Assembly (NCBI GenBank): GCA_964588385.1 | Contig: CAZPPG010000015.1 | Coordinates: forward strand, 5,105-69,104 | Length of the DNA stretch: 64,000 nt | Reading direction: 5' to 3' | Source of the DNA: JAHBWV01 sp964588385 | GTDB lineage: Bacteria; Planctomycetota; Phycisphaerae; Phycisphaerales; UBA1924 | Part shown: positions 54,035-63,454 of the stretch, piece after piece | How the letters are laid out: each line of letters begins with the position of its first letter | Numbering within the stretch: position 1 is the first letter of the stretch | Translations under genes and position numbers: made by a program | Notes under the pieces: generated by a model | The model's input: the letters and a program-made list of their open reading frames with translations, nothing else | Database searches by the model: none | Told to the model about the DNA's origin: nothing

Positions 54035-54258
54035 GGCCAACTCCTTCATGGGGTGCGCCGCCCCCGCCGGCACGCCGCGCCAATAGCCATGGCGCGACTC
54101 CTGCGGCGACGCACCAAGAACATGCCACAAGATCTCGGAGTTGCCCGGAAACCACGCGTGGTGGGCCGATATTTGTCGCGAAACGGGCGAATGCCCTATG
54201 GACCGCGGCGGACCCGTTCCCTCGTTGCAGTGACTCGCGAATCCGTACGAGACGCGAA

Positions 54259-55995
54259 TCAGTGCAGCACGCGATACACCTCGGACTGGTCCGTCACGCC
54301 CATCGCGACCTTCTGCATCGCGTCCTCGCGCATCGGCTTGAAGCCCGCATCGAGCGCGGCCTCACGCAGCGACACGCCGTCCGCGCGGCTCTCCGTGAGT
54401 TTGCGGAGCGTGTCGTCGATGTGCATGAACTCGTACACGGCCAGTCGCCCGCGATAGCCCGTTCCGAAGCATCGCTCGCAGCGCTGATGATCGTTGATTG
54501 TGCCCTTGCCCGCGCACGACACGCACGTCCGGCGCAGCAGCCGCTGCGCCAGCACGCCCAGCAGCGACGACGTGATCAGGTAGGGCTCAATGCCGATGTC
54601 GATCAGACGCGGGATCGAGCCCGGCGCATCGTTGGTGTGCAGCGTCGCCAGCACGAAGTGCCCCGTCAGCGACGCCTGCACCGCGATCTGCGCCGTCTCC
54701 TTGTCGCGGATCTCGCCCACCAGGATCACGTCCGGATCCTGACGCAGGAGCGACCGCAGGCCCGTCGCGAACGTGACGCCGCGCTTGGGGTTCACCTGCA
54801 TCTGGCTGATGCCGTCCAAGTGGTACTCAACAGGATCCTCGATCGTCATTACGTTCCGCGTCGCCCGGTCGATCCGACCCAGCGCGGCGTACAGCGTCGT
54901 CGTCTTGCCCGATCCCGTCGGACCCGTCACCAGCACCATCCCGGTCGGACGGTCGATGACATCCATCAACGCGCCCTGCATCTGCTTGGTCATGCCGATG
55001 TCGTCCAGCGACAACTGCGTCTGCGTCTGATCCAGCAGTCGCAGCACCAGCCGCTCCCCGTACACCGTCGGGATGCAGGACATGCGGATATCCACCTTGC
55101 GCTGCCCGATCCGCACCGAGGTGTGGCCATCCTGCGGCGAGTGGCGATTGGCGATGTCCAGTTCGGTCATCACCTTCATGCGCGAGCTGATCGCGGGCGC
55201 CAGCGTCGGAGGGGGTGTGAACACGTCGTGCAGGATGCCGTCGATGCGGAAACGGATAACCAGCCGCGTCTCTTGCGGGTGCACGTGGATGTCGCTGGCG
55301 CGCCGGCGCAACGCCTCGAACAGGATCATGTTCACAAGCCGGATCACCGGCGTCTGGCGCGCCAGTTGCAAGAGGTCCGTGGACTGCCCGATCGAGCCTG
55401 CCGCGGTCTCGATCGCCCGCTCGTCCAGCGGCATCTCATCGATGATTTCCGTGACCAGGTCGCCGCGCTGCTCATAGCCGCGGTTGATGAGGTTCTGAAC
55501 CGCCGCCCGCGGCGCGAGCACCAGCCGCACCGGCGCCTGGAGGATGTCCTCGAGCAGTGAGAAGATCGCCGGCTGCATCGGCTGCGCCGTCGCGATCGTG
55601 AACCCCAGGTCGTCCGACGAGACGCACGCGACGTGATGCGAGCGTGAGATATTGCCCGGCACAAGCTCGTAATAGCGGCTGGCTGTGTCCTCCAGCTTGG
55701 GCTCTGTCTCAAAGGGCAGTCCCGTGCGCTTCGCCAGCATCGACAGGGCCTGATGCTCATCGATCGCGAGCATCGAGAGCAGCACATCCCATGGCTCATC
55801 GTCGGAGCCCGGCGCTCGCGCCAGGGCACGCAACTGGTCCGGCGAGATGTCAAAGCCCTCAAAGGAACGGGCCAGGCGTGTCCATTCGTCGGTCACGATC
55901 GTGGAGGGAACCTCCACCGCCGCTTCGCGCACCGCAAGCTGCTTGGCGCTCCCGCCCTTGGCGCTCCCCCTTGATGGTCCGCGTCTCTCGGCCAT
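54259..55995 (-). CDS. gspE: Type II secretion / type IV pilus assembly ATPase (GspE/PilB)
   Basis: 578 residues. N-terminal domain (GspE_N/MshEN-like, about 30-180), then the secretion ATPase: ASDIHVHPQETRLVIRFRID, Walker A VTGPTGSGKTTTLYAAL, Asp box VMTIEDPVEY, Walker B RQDPDVILVGEIRDKETAQI, and the His box LATLHTNDAPGSIPRLIDI. The C-terminal zinc-binding tetracysteine (CVSCAGKG and CERCFGTGYRG) is intact. It powers assembly of the pseudopilus from the cytoplasm. Its start is 5 bases after the stop of the secretin gene, so they are one operon. The GspE/PilB choice rests on the neighbour being a secretin. Confidence 0.9.
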   Translation of the reverse strand: MAERRGPSRGSAKGGSAKQLAVREAAVEVPSTIVTDEWTRLARSFEGFDISPDQLRALARAPGSDDEPWDVLLSMLAIDEHQALSMLAKRTGLPFETEPKLEDTASRYYELVPGNISRSHHVACVSSDDLGFTIATAQPMQPAIFSLLEDILQAPVRLVLAPRAAVQNLINRGYEQRGDLVTEIIDEMPLDERAIETAAGSIGQSTDLLQLARQTPVIRLVNMILFEALRRRASDIHVHPQETRLVIRFRIDGILHDVFTPPPTLAPAISSRMKVMTELDIANRHSPQDGHTSVRIGQRKVDIRMSCIPTVYGERLVLRLLDQTQTQLSLDDIGMTKQMQGALMDVIDRPTGMVLVTGPTGSGKTTTLYAALGRIDRATRNVMTIEDPVEYHLDGISQMQVNPKRGVTFATGLRSLLRQDPDVILVGEIRDKETAQIAVQASLTGHFVLATLHTNDAPGSIPRLIDIGIEPYLITSSLLGVLAQRLLRRTCVSCAGKGTINDHQRCERCFGTGYRGRLAVYEFMHIDDTLRKLTESRADGVSLREAALDAGFKPMREDAMQKVAMGVTDQSEVYRVLH

Positions 55996-56000
55996 GGCGC

Positions 56001-58538
56001 TCAGTTCCCTTCCGTGCCGGAACCGGACGAGGACGCCGCCGGCGCCTCGATCGCGACCGGGCGAGCATCAATCAGCGGGATCGTGCTCGGCTCAAACTCA
56101 GGCAGCTCCGGATCCAGCTCCGACTTCGTGTGAGGCCCGCGCGTCAGCAGACGCAGGTCCGCGAAGGTCTCATCCCGCATGATCTTGGGCGTGATGAACA
56201 CGTACAGGCGCGTCGTCGCATCGTTCTTGTTCGTGTCGCGGAACAGGTGGCCCACAAGCGGAATATCCCCGAGCAGCGGCACCTTCACAACGGTCTTCCG
56301 CTTCGTATCAACCTCGATCCCGCCGACCACGATCGTAAAGTCGGTCGGAAGGCTCGCGCTGCTCGCCACGTTGTTCTCAATTCTCGGAGGGGGGATGCCG
56401 TCCGAGCCCGTGCCGTCGAATGCCGAGAGCTGCACCTCATACTCAAGCCGGAGGTACCCGCCCTCGGAGATCCGAGGCGTCACCGTGAGTGTCGTGCCCG
56501 CGTCCTCGTACCCGCCGAAACTCGTCACGTCACGCGAGCCCTCGCCACCGCCGCCCAGACTCGTCGTTGTCGTGGGTTCCTGCCGGATACTCGCGATCGT
56601 CGCCTCCTCGTTGTCGTTCACGAGCAACTGTGGCGTGGAGAGGATCCGCGTCTCCGCCACGTTCTGCAGCGCGGTGATGATGATGGGCACCTGGTCGGAC
56701 TTGATGATCGCCGCCGTCAGGCCGTCGAGCCCCGTGGCGACCGTCTTCGGATCATTCAGCCCAGTTCCCGTCGGAAACGTCGAGAGCCCGAAGTTCGTGT
56801 TGATCACGCCGCCCGTGCCGTTGGCGTTGATCAACTGCGTCTCGAACGCAAGCCGGAACGCGTCGCTGGTCGTCAGCGACACGATCTTCGCCTCGATGTA
56901 CACCTGCGGCCTGCGCAGGTCGAGCTTTGAAATGATCTTCTCAAAGTCGATCTGCTGCGCGAACGGCGCCTTCACCAGCACCTGGTTGTTGTCCACGTCC
57001 GCGATCACAAAGGCGTTCTCCGAATCCAGCGACGTCCCCTCGCCCTCCGCGCTCTGGTCGCCCGGCTGACGCTGGAAGTTGCGGTTGCGATTCGTCTGAT
57101 TCTGGCGGAACTGCCCCGTGCCAGTGTTCAGCAGGGGCGAGTCCGCCGCCGGCGTCGAGCTCTGCAGCAGCCCGAGCAGGATCTCGGCCACGGTCTCCGC
57201 GTTGGCGTGGTGGAGCTTGTACTCGCGGATCACGACCCGCTCGCCCTCGGTGTCGAACTGCTTGATCAGATCGTCGAGCTGCGCCTGCTGCTCGGGCGTC
57301 GCAAAGTAGACGATCTGCCCCTTGTACTCATCCGCCACCAGCACCGTTCCCCCCACCGTCCGCGAGTTCTGCAGCAACTGCCCGGTATTGGGATCGATCT
57401 GGAACTGCATCTGGTTCTGGAACTGATCCGTCGGGCCGGTCTGGATCTTGGTCACCTCGCCCAGCCCGCGCTGCTTGGCGAAGTCCGCGATCTGCCCCGT
57501 TGCGGATCCGGTGAAGTACCGCTTGGCCGTCAGCGCGCTCGTTGCGTCGATCACGGTCAGCAGCGACCGGATCTGCTCCACCTCGTCCGGACGCCCGCGG
57601 AAAATCAGCGCGTTGCCCAGCGGATCGACGCTCAGCCGCGTCGCCAGGTTGTCCAGAAACCGCGTGGTCCCCTGCGGATTGTTGGGATCCGCAAACTGCC
57701 GGGGCGACGACGACGTGTCCTGGCCCACCAGCGCGAGCGCACGCTCGCGCGCCACCGGCGCCGACAGAAACTTGAGTTCCAGGCGTGTGAACGCCACCTT
57801 GCCGCGTTCGGCCGCGATCTGCGCGATCAGATCCTCGATCGCGCGGATGTTTCCGGGCGTGTCCGTCGCGACGATCACGCCCAGATCGTCCAGGTACGTG
57901 ACGCGCACGCCGCCTCCGCTCCCCGTCGTCCCGCGCCCGCGCATCGCGGCTTCGATCGTCTCCTTCAGCACGCTCGGCACGATGTTCGGCGTCGGGATGA
58001 TCCGCGTCGTCGCCAGCGACCCCGCATCCGCCGAGAACGTCGCCGGCAGATTCTCGATCCGCAGCACGTTGTAGAACCCGCTCGGCGTCCGCGTCATGCC
58101 ATATCCGTGCTGCTCCAGCAACGAGTTCACCAGGTCAAGCAGCTCGTCCTTGTGAACCCGGATCGGAGCGTTCAGCACCACCGTGCCCGAAAGCCCCGGA
58201 TCAACGCTCACGTTGATCGCCAGCGTGTTCACCAGGTACTCGACCAACGCCGTCAGCTCGATCCCCTCGCTGAATGCGTCGAGCGTCACATAATCCCCCT
58301 CCACCGGCGGCATCGGCGGCTCGCTCCCCACGACCTCTTCCTCGCCCTCCGGTGGCTGCGGGTCCAAGCCCGCATCAGGATCCTCCACCTGCTCGCCCGG
58401 GGGCTGCGTCAACGCCTCCTGCGCGTGCGCACGCGGCGCGATCGCCAGCGAGCCCGCAAGCAACGCGATCATGGCCGCCGGCCCCACCCGCCCAAGGGTC
58501 AACGCAAGGGCCAGTTCCATTTGCTTCGTCGTCGCCAT
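56001..58538 (-). CDS. gspD: Type II secretion system secretin (GspD)
   Basis: 845 residues from ATG 58538, chosen for the excellent AGGAGG site 7 bases upstream. A signal peptide (AAMIALLAGSLAIAPRAHAQ) and an acidic linker come first. The N0-N3 domains follow: VNTLAINVSVDPGLSGTVVL, VRVTYLDDLGVIVATDTPGN, and ADVDNNQVLVKAPFAQQIDF. The secretin core has VYIEAKIVSLTTSDAFRLAF, RILSTPQLLVNDNEEATIAS, VGGIEVDTKRKTVVKVPLLG and IPLVGHLFRDTNKNDATTRL. It forms the outer-membrane pore. gspE is next in the operon; no other gsp gene follows inside the window. Confidence 0.92.
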   Translation of the reverse strand: MATTKQMELALALTLGRVGPAAMIALLAGSLAIAPRAHAQEALTQPPGEQVEDPDAGLDPQPPEGEEEVVGSEPPMPPVEGDYVTLDAFSEGIELTALVEYLVNTLAINVSVDPGLSGTVVLNAPIRVHKDELLDLVNSLLEQHGYGMTRTPSGFYNVLRIENLPATFSADAGSLATTRIIPTPNIVPSVLKETIEAAMRGRGTTGSGGGVRVTYLDDLGVIVATDTPGNIRAIEDLIAQIAAERGKVAFTRLELKFLSAPVARERALALVGQDTSSSPRQFADPNNPQGTTRFLDNLATRLSVDPLGNALIFRGRPDEVEQIRSLLTVIDATSALTAKRYFTGSATGQIADFAKQRGLGEVTKIQTGPTDQFQNQMQFQIDPNTGQLLQNSRTVGGTVLVADEYKGQIVYFATPEQQAQLDDLIKQFDTEGERVVIREYKLHHANAETVAEILLGLLQSSTPAADSPLLNTGTGQFRQNQTNRNRNFQRQPGDQSAEGEGTSLDSENAFVIADVDNNQVLVKAPFAQQIDFEKIISKLDLRRPQVYIEAKIVSLTTSDAFRLAFETQLINANGTGGVINTNFGLSTFPTGTGLNDPKTVATGLDGLTAAIIKSDQVPIIITALQNVAETRILSTPQLLVNDNEEATIASIRQEPTTTTSLGGGGEGSRDVTSFGGYEDAGTTLTVTPRISEGGYLRLEYEVQLSAFDGTGSDGIPPPRIENNVASSASLPTDFTIVVGGIEVDTKRKTVVKVPLLGDIPLVGHLFRDTNKNDATTRLYVFITPKIMRDETFADLRLLTRGPHTKSELDPELPEFEPSTIPLIDARPVAIEAPAASSSGSGTEGN

Positions 58539-58700
58539 ATCACCAACCTCCTGTGTGCCGTCGTCGAGTCGTCCCCATCTCGGACCCCGATCCCAACCCC
58601 ACTCCCGCGTCCGCCGACCGCGCGGCCCAACCACGTCGCCCGTCATATCCTGTCCAACCTCTTTCGTCTCCAACACTTCCGCGCACCGAGGCCGCGTTCC

Positions 58701-59741
58701 ATGACTCCTCTCAATCGAACCAGCGGGCCCCGCGTCGTCAGTCTCCTGCCCAGCGCGACCGAGCTTCTCTCCGCGATTGGTACCATCCAGTTCCTCGTCG
58801 GAAGGTCACATGAATGTGACTTCCCACCCGAGGTGGCGTCGCGCCCGGTCCTCACCTCGCCACGCATCCGACCCCACATCGACCCCGCCGGACCGCTCGA
58901 TCCCTCAACCGAGCCCCTGCGAATCGACCAGGCCGTCCGCACATCACTCCGCTCCGGAGAATCCCTGTATTCGGTGGACGAGGCCCTCCTGGCCTCCCTG
59001 CAGCCCGACCTCATTCTGACCCAGGACCTCTGCAACGTCTGCTCCATCGATCTTCCGGCCGTTCAGCGTCTGGCGCGCACCCTCCCCGGTCCACCGGGGG
59101 TGCTCTCGCTCAATCCATCGACCATCGAGGATGTTCTCGATGATCTCCTGCGGGTCGCCGAGGCCCTCGGCCCCGAGTGGCGGGCCCCGGGCGATCGGGC
59201 CATGGTCGCCCTCAGGGAACGCCTCTTCCGGGCCGAGGATTTCGTCAATCCATATGAAGATGGCCCCGTCGTCGGCTTCCTGGAATGGACCGACCCCCTC
59301 TTCTGCGCCGGCCACTGGACCGTCCAGCTCTTGGAAAGGGCGGGCGCCCGCCACCCCTGGAACACGACCACCGCCCGCCCCGACTCCGGAGCCGCCCTCG
59401 GCCCCCAACGCGGCTCCCGCCTCGCTCCCGCCTCACACGTCATCACCCCCGAAGAACTCCACCGCGCCCGGCCGGATTGCCTCATCATCGCCCCGTGCGG
59501 CTTCTCCCTCGCCCAATCCCTCGCCTGCGCCCGCGAACTCTCCAGGCAACCCTGGTGGCCAGACCTCCCCGCCGTGCAATGCGGGCGCGTCGCCGTCGTC
59601 GATGGCAACCAGATGTTCAACCGCCCCGGCCCGAGATTGGTCGATGCCTTCGAGTTCCTCGTCGGCTGGCTCCACCACCGCCCCGACCTCATCCCCCGCG
59701 ACTTCCCGTGGTCTCCATTCCAAGCCGCCCCGCACCACTGA
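58701..59741 (+). CDS. Cobalamin/iron-siderophore binding-protein-like (BtuF-type), no signal peptide
   Basis: 346 residues from ATG 58701. The frame is open far upstream but that part is the shadow of gspD. BtuF-type fold: PRVVSLLPSATELLSAIGTI, FLVGRSHECDFPPEV, ASLQPDLILTQDLCNVCSID, AVQRLARTLPG, VVGFLEWTDPLFCAGHWTVQ and ARPDCLIIAPCGFSL. The VGxxxEC(D)YP pattern is the family's ligand-loop signature. No signal peptide or lipobox is seen, as in the cytosolic cobalamin-binding-protein homologues of other phyla. Start and orientation suggest it may lead the operon continuing to 62596, though a 62-base gap follows. Confidence 0.8.
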   Translation: MTPLNRTSGPRVVSLLPSATELLSAIGTIQFLVGRSHECDFPPEVASRPVLTSPRIRPHIDPAGPLDPSTEPLRIDQAVRTSLRSGESLYSVDEALLASLQPDLILTQDLCNVCSIDLPAVQRLARTLPGPPGVLSLNPSTIEDVLDDLLRVAEALGPEWRAPGDRAMVALRERLFRAEDFVNPYEDGPVVGFLEWTDPLFCAGHWTVQLLERAGARHPWNTTTARPDSGAALGPQRGSRLAPASHVITPEELHRARPDCLIIAPCGFSLAQSLACARELSRQPWWPDLPAVQCGRVAVVDGNQMFNRPGPRLVDAFEFLVGWLHHRPDLIPRDFPWSPFQAAPHH

Positions 59742-59803
59742 AGTGCCCGCCACGCTCCGCGCTCGCTTCCTTGTAAACTCGCCCCGTCGCAAGGGAGCCA
59801 CGC

Positions 59804-60604
59804 GTGTCAGACGGCGAGATCTTCATGTCATTTGCCGGCCTGGTGATCGCCCTCATCGGCTGGAGCGTCTGGTATCGCCGCGCGCTCCGCACCTCCACCT
59901 TCATCTCCCCCCTCCGCGCCCGACGCGCCCTGCTTCTCGCACCAGTGCTCTCGCACGCCGCGCTGCTCGCCGTTCTCCTCACCTTCTCCGCCAGCGATGT
60001 CCACACCGACGCCCGCTACGTCGCCATGTACCTCGTCATCGGCTCCGCGTGGATCATCCTCTGCCAACTCATCCTCTCCATGCTCGGCATGCGTCTCATC
60101 GAAGATGTCGCCCAGCGCCGCAACCGCGCCGCTTCCTGGGCCGTTACTGGCCTCATCCTCGGGCCCGCCCTCTGCTACGCCGGCGGCAACATCGGCGACG
60201 GACCCGGCTGGTGGGTCGTCCTCTACGCCGCCTTCTTCGCAACCGTCAGCTGGTTCGCCATCCTCTACGCCATCGACCAGATCTGCGGCCTTTTCGATGA
60301 GGTCTTCATCGGCCGCGACGCCGCCGCGGGCGTGCGCCTGAGCGCAACCTCTATCGCCCTCGGCCTCATCCTCGGACGTGGCGTCGCGGGCACGTGGGTC
60401 TCCGCCCCTGCAACGCTCGACGACTTTGCGCGCGACGCGTGGCCCGCCCTTCTTGTCGGGGCATTCGAGATCCTCGCAACCCTCATGTCCCGCGCCGCCC
60501 GCGGCTCGCGCCCCACGCTCCCCGCCTCCCTCGGCGTCCCCGCCGCCCTCGTCTCACTCGGCAGCGCAGTTGCCTATGTCATCTGGCTCGGGTGGTGGTC
60601 GTGA
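59804..60604 (+). CDS. Membrane protein with two DUF350-like repeats
   Basis: 266 residues from GTG 59804, with GGGAG nine bases upstream. About seven membrane segments. Two segments share the DUF350 pattern of a polar start then small-residue helix: RRNRAASWAVTGLILGPALC and GRDAAAGVRLSATSIALGLI, which suggests a duplicated DUF350 domain as in YjfL. The gene overlaps the glutathionylspermidine-synthase-like gene by 4 bases (GTGA). In E. coli yjfL and yjfC are paired in the same way. The function of DUF350 proteins is unknown; a membrane partner for the ligase is inferred. Confidence 0.65.
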   Translation: MSDGEIFMSFAGLVIALIGWSVWYRRALRTSTFISPLRARRALLLAPVLSHAALLAVLLTFSASDVHTDARYVAMYLVIGSAWIILCQLILSMLGMRLIEDVAQRRNRAASWAVTGLILGPALCYAGGNIGDGPGWWVVLYAAFFATVSWFAILYAIDQICGLFDEVFIGRDAAAGVRLSATSIALGLILGRGVAGTWVSAPATLDDFARDAWPALLVGAFEILATLMSRAARGSRPTLPASLGVPAALVSLGSAVAYVIWLGWWS

Positions 60605-61881
60605 ACGCGCCCTGGTCATGTACCGACGCGCTCGACCCTGCCGTCCGCGCTGAGATCCGCGAGCACATGGCCCTGGATCACTGCAAATGGGATCCGCAGG
60701 TCGGTGACGTCAGCGTCCTCGCACCCTACGCGATCCTGCTCGACGACCACGCCTGGCGGGAGATCGCCTCATCCGCTGAATCGCTCGCGTCCGAAGCCCT
60801 GAACGCTGAACGCGAACTGCTCACTCGCCCCGACCTTGCCGGCAAGCTCGCCCTTCCCCGCGCGCTCCTCCGCCACATGGACGCCGGTGTCGCCACAGGC
60901 CCCCGCATCATCCGCTTCGACTTCCACCTCACCCCTGAAGGGTGGCGCATCTCTGAAGCCAACACCGATGTCCCCGGCGGCCTGATCGAGGCCGGCCCGT
61001 TCTGTTCCGTCATGGCACACGCCCTCGGCGCCCGCGCCGATCTCCCCCCCGATCCATCACGCGCGCTCGCGGAATCCATCATCCAATCCCCCGACGCCAC
61101 CATCGCGCTCGTCCACGCCTCCGCGTACACCGACGACCGCCAGGTGATGGTCCACCTGGCCCGCGCCATCGAGCGCTCCGACGGTCGCCCCTTGCTGGTC
61201 GCGCCGGATCAGTTGCAATGGCTCGACCGCCGCGCCCACGCACACATGGGCCCCAACCCGCCGATCCCCGTCGACGCCATCATCCGCTTCTTCCCCGCCG
61301 AGTGGCTCCCCAACCTCCCCGCTCGCTGCTGGCGCGGCTTCATGTCCACGCGCACGCGTTCCACCAACCCGGCCAGCGCGCTGCTCATCCAATCCAAGCG
61401 TCTCCCGCTCATCTGGAACCATCTCGACACGCCCATGCCCACATGGCGAGCGCTCCTCCCCGAGACCCGCGACCCGCGCCGGGTCTCTCACCGCGATCCC
61501 GCATGGATCCTGAAGCCCGCGCTCGGCCGCGTCGGCGCGGGCGTCGCAATCGCGAATGTCACGCCCGATCGCGCCCTCCGCGCCGCCCGGCGCAGCTCGC
61601 GGCGCTTCCCCCGCCACTGGATCGCGCAGCGCCGCTTCGACGCCCTTCCCCTCTCGACACCCGAAGGCGATCGCTACCCCTGCCTCGGCGTCTACGTCAT
61701 CGCGGGTCGCGCCGCCGGAATCTATGGACGCCTCGCGCCCCGCCCCCTGATCGACAGCGCGGCCCAGGATGTCGCCGTGCTCCTCTCTGCTCCCCAGCCG
61801 ATCTCTGCTTCCCAGCCGAAACCCCCAAGGAGACCCGTCGATGGCCGATCGACGCGAACTGTTCCGAGCATGGGCCCCTGA
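60601..61881 (+). CDS. Glutathionylspermidine-synthase-like ATP-grasp protein (YjfC-type)
   Basis: 426 residues from GTG 60601, overlapping the previous stop. The synthetase domain of the family is seen: DHCKWDPQVGDVSVLAPYAI, IRFDFHLTPEGWRISEANTD followed by VPGGLIEA, the ATP-site region IRFFPAEWLPNLP, and WILKPALGRVGAGVAIANVT. Such enzymes form an amide bond using ATP; the real substrate of YjfC/YgiC-type members is uncertain, and bona fide glutathionylspermidine synthesis is not implied. The last 40 residues overlap the next gene by 41 bases. Confidence 0.82.
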   Translation: MNAPWSCTDALDPAVRAEIREHMALDHCKWDPQVGDVSVLAPYAILLDDHAWREIASSAESLASEALNAERELLTRPDLAGKLALPRALLRHMDAGVATGPRIIRFDFHLTPEGWRISEANTDVPGGLIEAGPFCSVMAHALGARADLPPDPSRALAESIIQSPDATIALVHASAYTDDRQVMVHLARAIERSDGRPLLVAPDQLQWLDRRAHAHMGPNPPIPVDAIIRFFPAEWLPNLPARCWRGFMSTRTRSTNPASALLIQSKRLPLIWNHLDTPMPTWRALLPETRDPRRVSHRDPAWILKPALGRVGAGVAIANVTPDRALRAARRSSRRFPRHWIAQRRFDALPLSTPEGDRYPCLGVYVIAGRAAGIYGRLAPRPLIDSAAQDVAVLLSAPQPISASQPKPPRRPVDGRSTRTVPSMGP

Positions 61882-62596
61882 GGGCGCAACCTATACCCCA
61901 TGGGTCAAACCCGTGCTCTTCGCCCAGATGGACCAGTCCACGCTGTCGCGCGCCCATCCCGCCCCCGACCTGCCCACCGTCGATTGGGCCCCCCGCGCGC
62001 TCGATCGAACCGCCATCGTTCTCGACCTCTCCGGACCCTCCGCGATCCACGCCGCACTCGCCCTCTCCTCACGCGGCTACCAGCCCGTCCTCCTCCACAA
62101 CACGAGCCCCGGACCAAACGCCCTCCTCGATATGTCCGGGATCCAGGAAGCCGTCATCGGGGGTCGACCCCTCCTCCCCTCGCGAACCCTCCCCGAAGGC
62201 GCACCGCCCGCCTTTGTCCTCGACAGCCGCCGGCTCAGCGGCGATCGCAAGCCCGGCGCGTTCGACAACCGCTGGGTCCTCTTCCCTCAGGACTTCCCTT
62301 CCGCGCACTTCCTGAAGAGCCATTCAATCGAACGCATCCTCGTTGTCCGCAACACCCCCGGCGAGATCGCCCACGACCTCCGGCAGGTGCTCGTCGAATG
62401 GCGGCGTGCCCGCCTCTTGCTCCAGACGCTCGCGCTCCATCTCCACGATCAGCCCCGTGACTACACCCCCCGAACCGCATGGACCTGGCGACCCGCCGCG
62501 CTCCTGGGCCTCGTCGCCCTCGGTCTCCGCGCCAACAGCGCGGGGGGCTTCGGCTCAAAGATCCCGGTCCCGCCCGAGAACTCCGGCTACGCCTGA
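61841..62596 (+). CDS. Conserved hypothetical protein in the DUF350/ATP-grasp operon
   Basis: 251 residues from ATG 61841, with AAGGAG 9 bases upstream. Predicted soluble for most of its length: MADRRELFRAWAPEGATYTP, TAIVLDLSGPSAIHAALALS and PSAHFLKSHSIERILVVRNT. A hydrophobic segment close to the C-terminus (RPAALLGLVALGLRANSAGG) and a Gly/Pro-rich tail follow. Overlap of 41 bases with the ligase gene implies tight coupling. The family is not known to me. It could supply or sense the substrate of the ligase. Confidence 0.65.
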   Translation: MADRRELFRAWAPEGATYTPWVKPVLFAQMDQSTLSRAHPAPDLPTVDWAPRALDRTAIVLDLSGPSAIHAALALSSRGYQPVLLHNTSPGPNALLDMSGIQEAVIGGRPLLPSRTLPEGAPPAFVLDSRRLSGDRKPGAFDNRWVLFPQDFPSAHFLKSHSIERILVVRNTPGEIAHDLRQVLVEWRRARLLLQTLALHLHDQPRDYTPRTAWTWRPAALLGLVALGLRANSAGGFGSKIPVPPENSGYA

Positions 62597-62602
62597 TCAC
62601 CC

Positions 62603-63364
62603 TCACCGCAGCAGGTTGTACACCACGATGCACCGCAGCGCGGAGATCCCGTCTCGCCACGTGATCTTCTTCCCCTCGGCGTACGTCCGCCCCGCGTACG
62701 ACACGGCGACTTCGTAGATCCGTAAGGGACGCTGGGGCGCATCCGGTCTCTCCGGATCGCCCAGCCGCATCCGCGCCAATCTCGCGATGATCTCCGGCTC
62801 CACGCCGAACCGCGGCTCCGAAAGCGTCAACTGCTGCGCCACCCGGCGCGTGAACGCCTTCGTGCAGCACTCAATATCCGACAGGTTCAGATTCGTCAGC
62901 ACGTTGCTCAGGAGCGTGATCAGCCGATTCGCCGTGTAGTGCCAGAAGTAGAGCACGCGATGCGACCGACCAAGGAACCGCGTCCCGATCACCGCATCCG
63001 CCCGCCCCGAGAGAATCGGCTCGAGCGCCGCCGCGTGATCCGCCGGGTCGTACTCAAGGTCCGCATCATGGATCAGAAAGAGGTCCGCGCCCTCCGCGAT
63101 GGCCGCGTGCAGCGCGGTCTTGAGCGCCGCGCCCTTCCCCTTGTTCTGCTCGTGCCGCACCGCGATGACATCCGGGCGCGCACGCATCTCCTCCAGGATC
63201 TTCCACGTCCCGTCGGCCGAGCCGTCATCCACCAGCACCAGGCGCCGGCTCAGCGACTCACCGGTTGCAGGGTCCAGGGGAGGCGCGACCGCGTCCAGCC
63301 GCGCGACCGCCGCACGCAGCAATCCTTCCTCGTTGAACACCGGGATCAGGATCGCGAGCTTCAT
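62603..63364 (-). CDS. GT2-family glycosyltransferase (polyprenyl-phosphate sugar synthase-like)
   Basis: 253 residues from ATG 63364. GT-A fold of dolichyl-phosphate-mannose-synthase type: MKLAILIPVFNEEGLLRAAV, RLVLVDDGSADGTWKILEEM, EQNKGKGAALKTALHAAIAE, LIHDADLEYDPADHAAALEP (metal-binding DAD) and AVIGTRFLGRSHRVLYFWHY. It transfers a sugar from a nucleotide sugar to a lipid-phosphate or glycan. No C-terminal membrane anchor. It converges with the operon ending at 62596 and diverges from the lipoprotein gene. Confidence 0.88.
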   Translation of the reverse strand: MKLAILIPVFNEEGLLRAAVARLDAVAPPLDPATGESLSRRLVLVDDGSADGTWKILEEMRARPDVIAVRHEQNKGKGAALKTALHAAIAEGADLFLIHDADLEYDPADHAAALEPILSGRADAVIGTRFLGRSHRVLYFWHYTANRLITLLSNVLTNLNLSDIECCTKAFTRRVAQQLTLSEPRFGVEPEIIARLARMRLGDPERPDAPQRPLRIYEVAVSYAGRTYAEGKKITWRDGISALRCIVVYNLLR

Positions 63365-63454
63365 TGGTCGAAGAATGTACCGTCTCCGCGCCCCGCGCGT
63401 CTGATTCAACCTTTCGAAGGCCAGTCGCACCCGCACGCAGCAAGGAAGCGCACC

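Noticed and set aside
57207..58700. Upstream extension of the BtuF-like frame over gspD
   Set aside because: The extension is the antisense of the secretin gene and Arg/His-rich; the family N-terminus begins at 58701.
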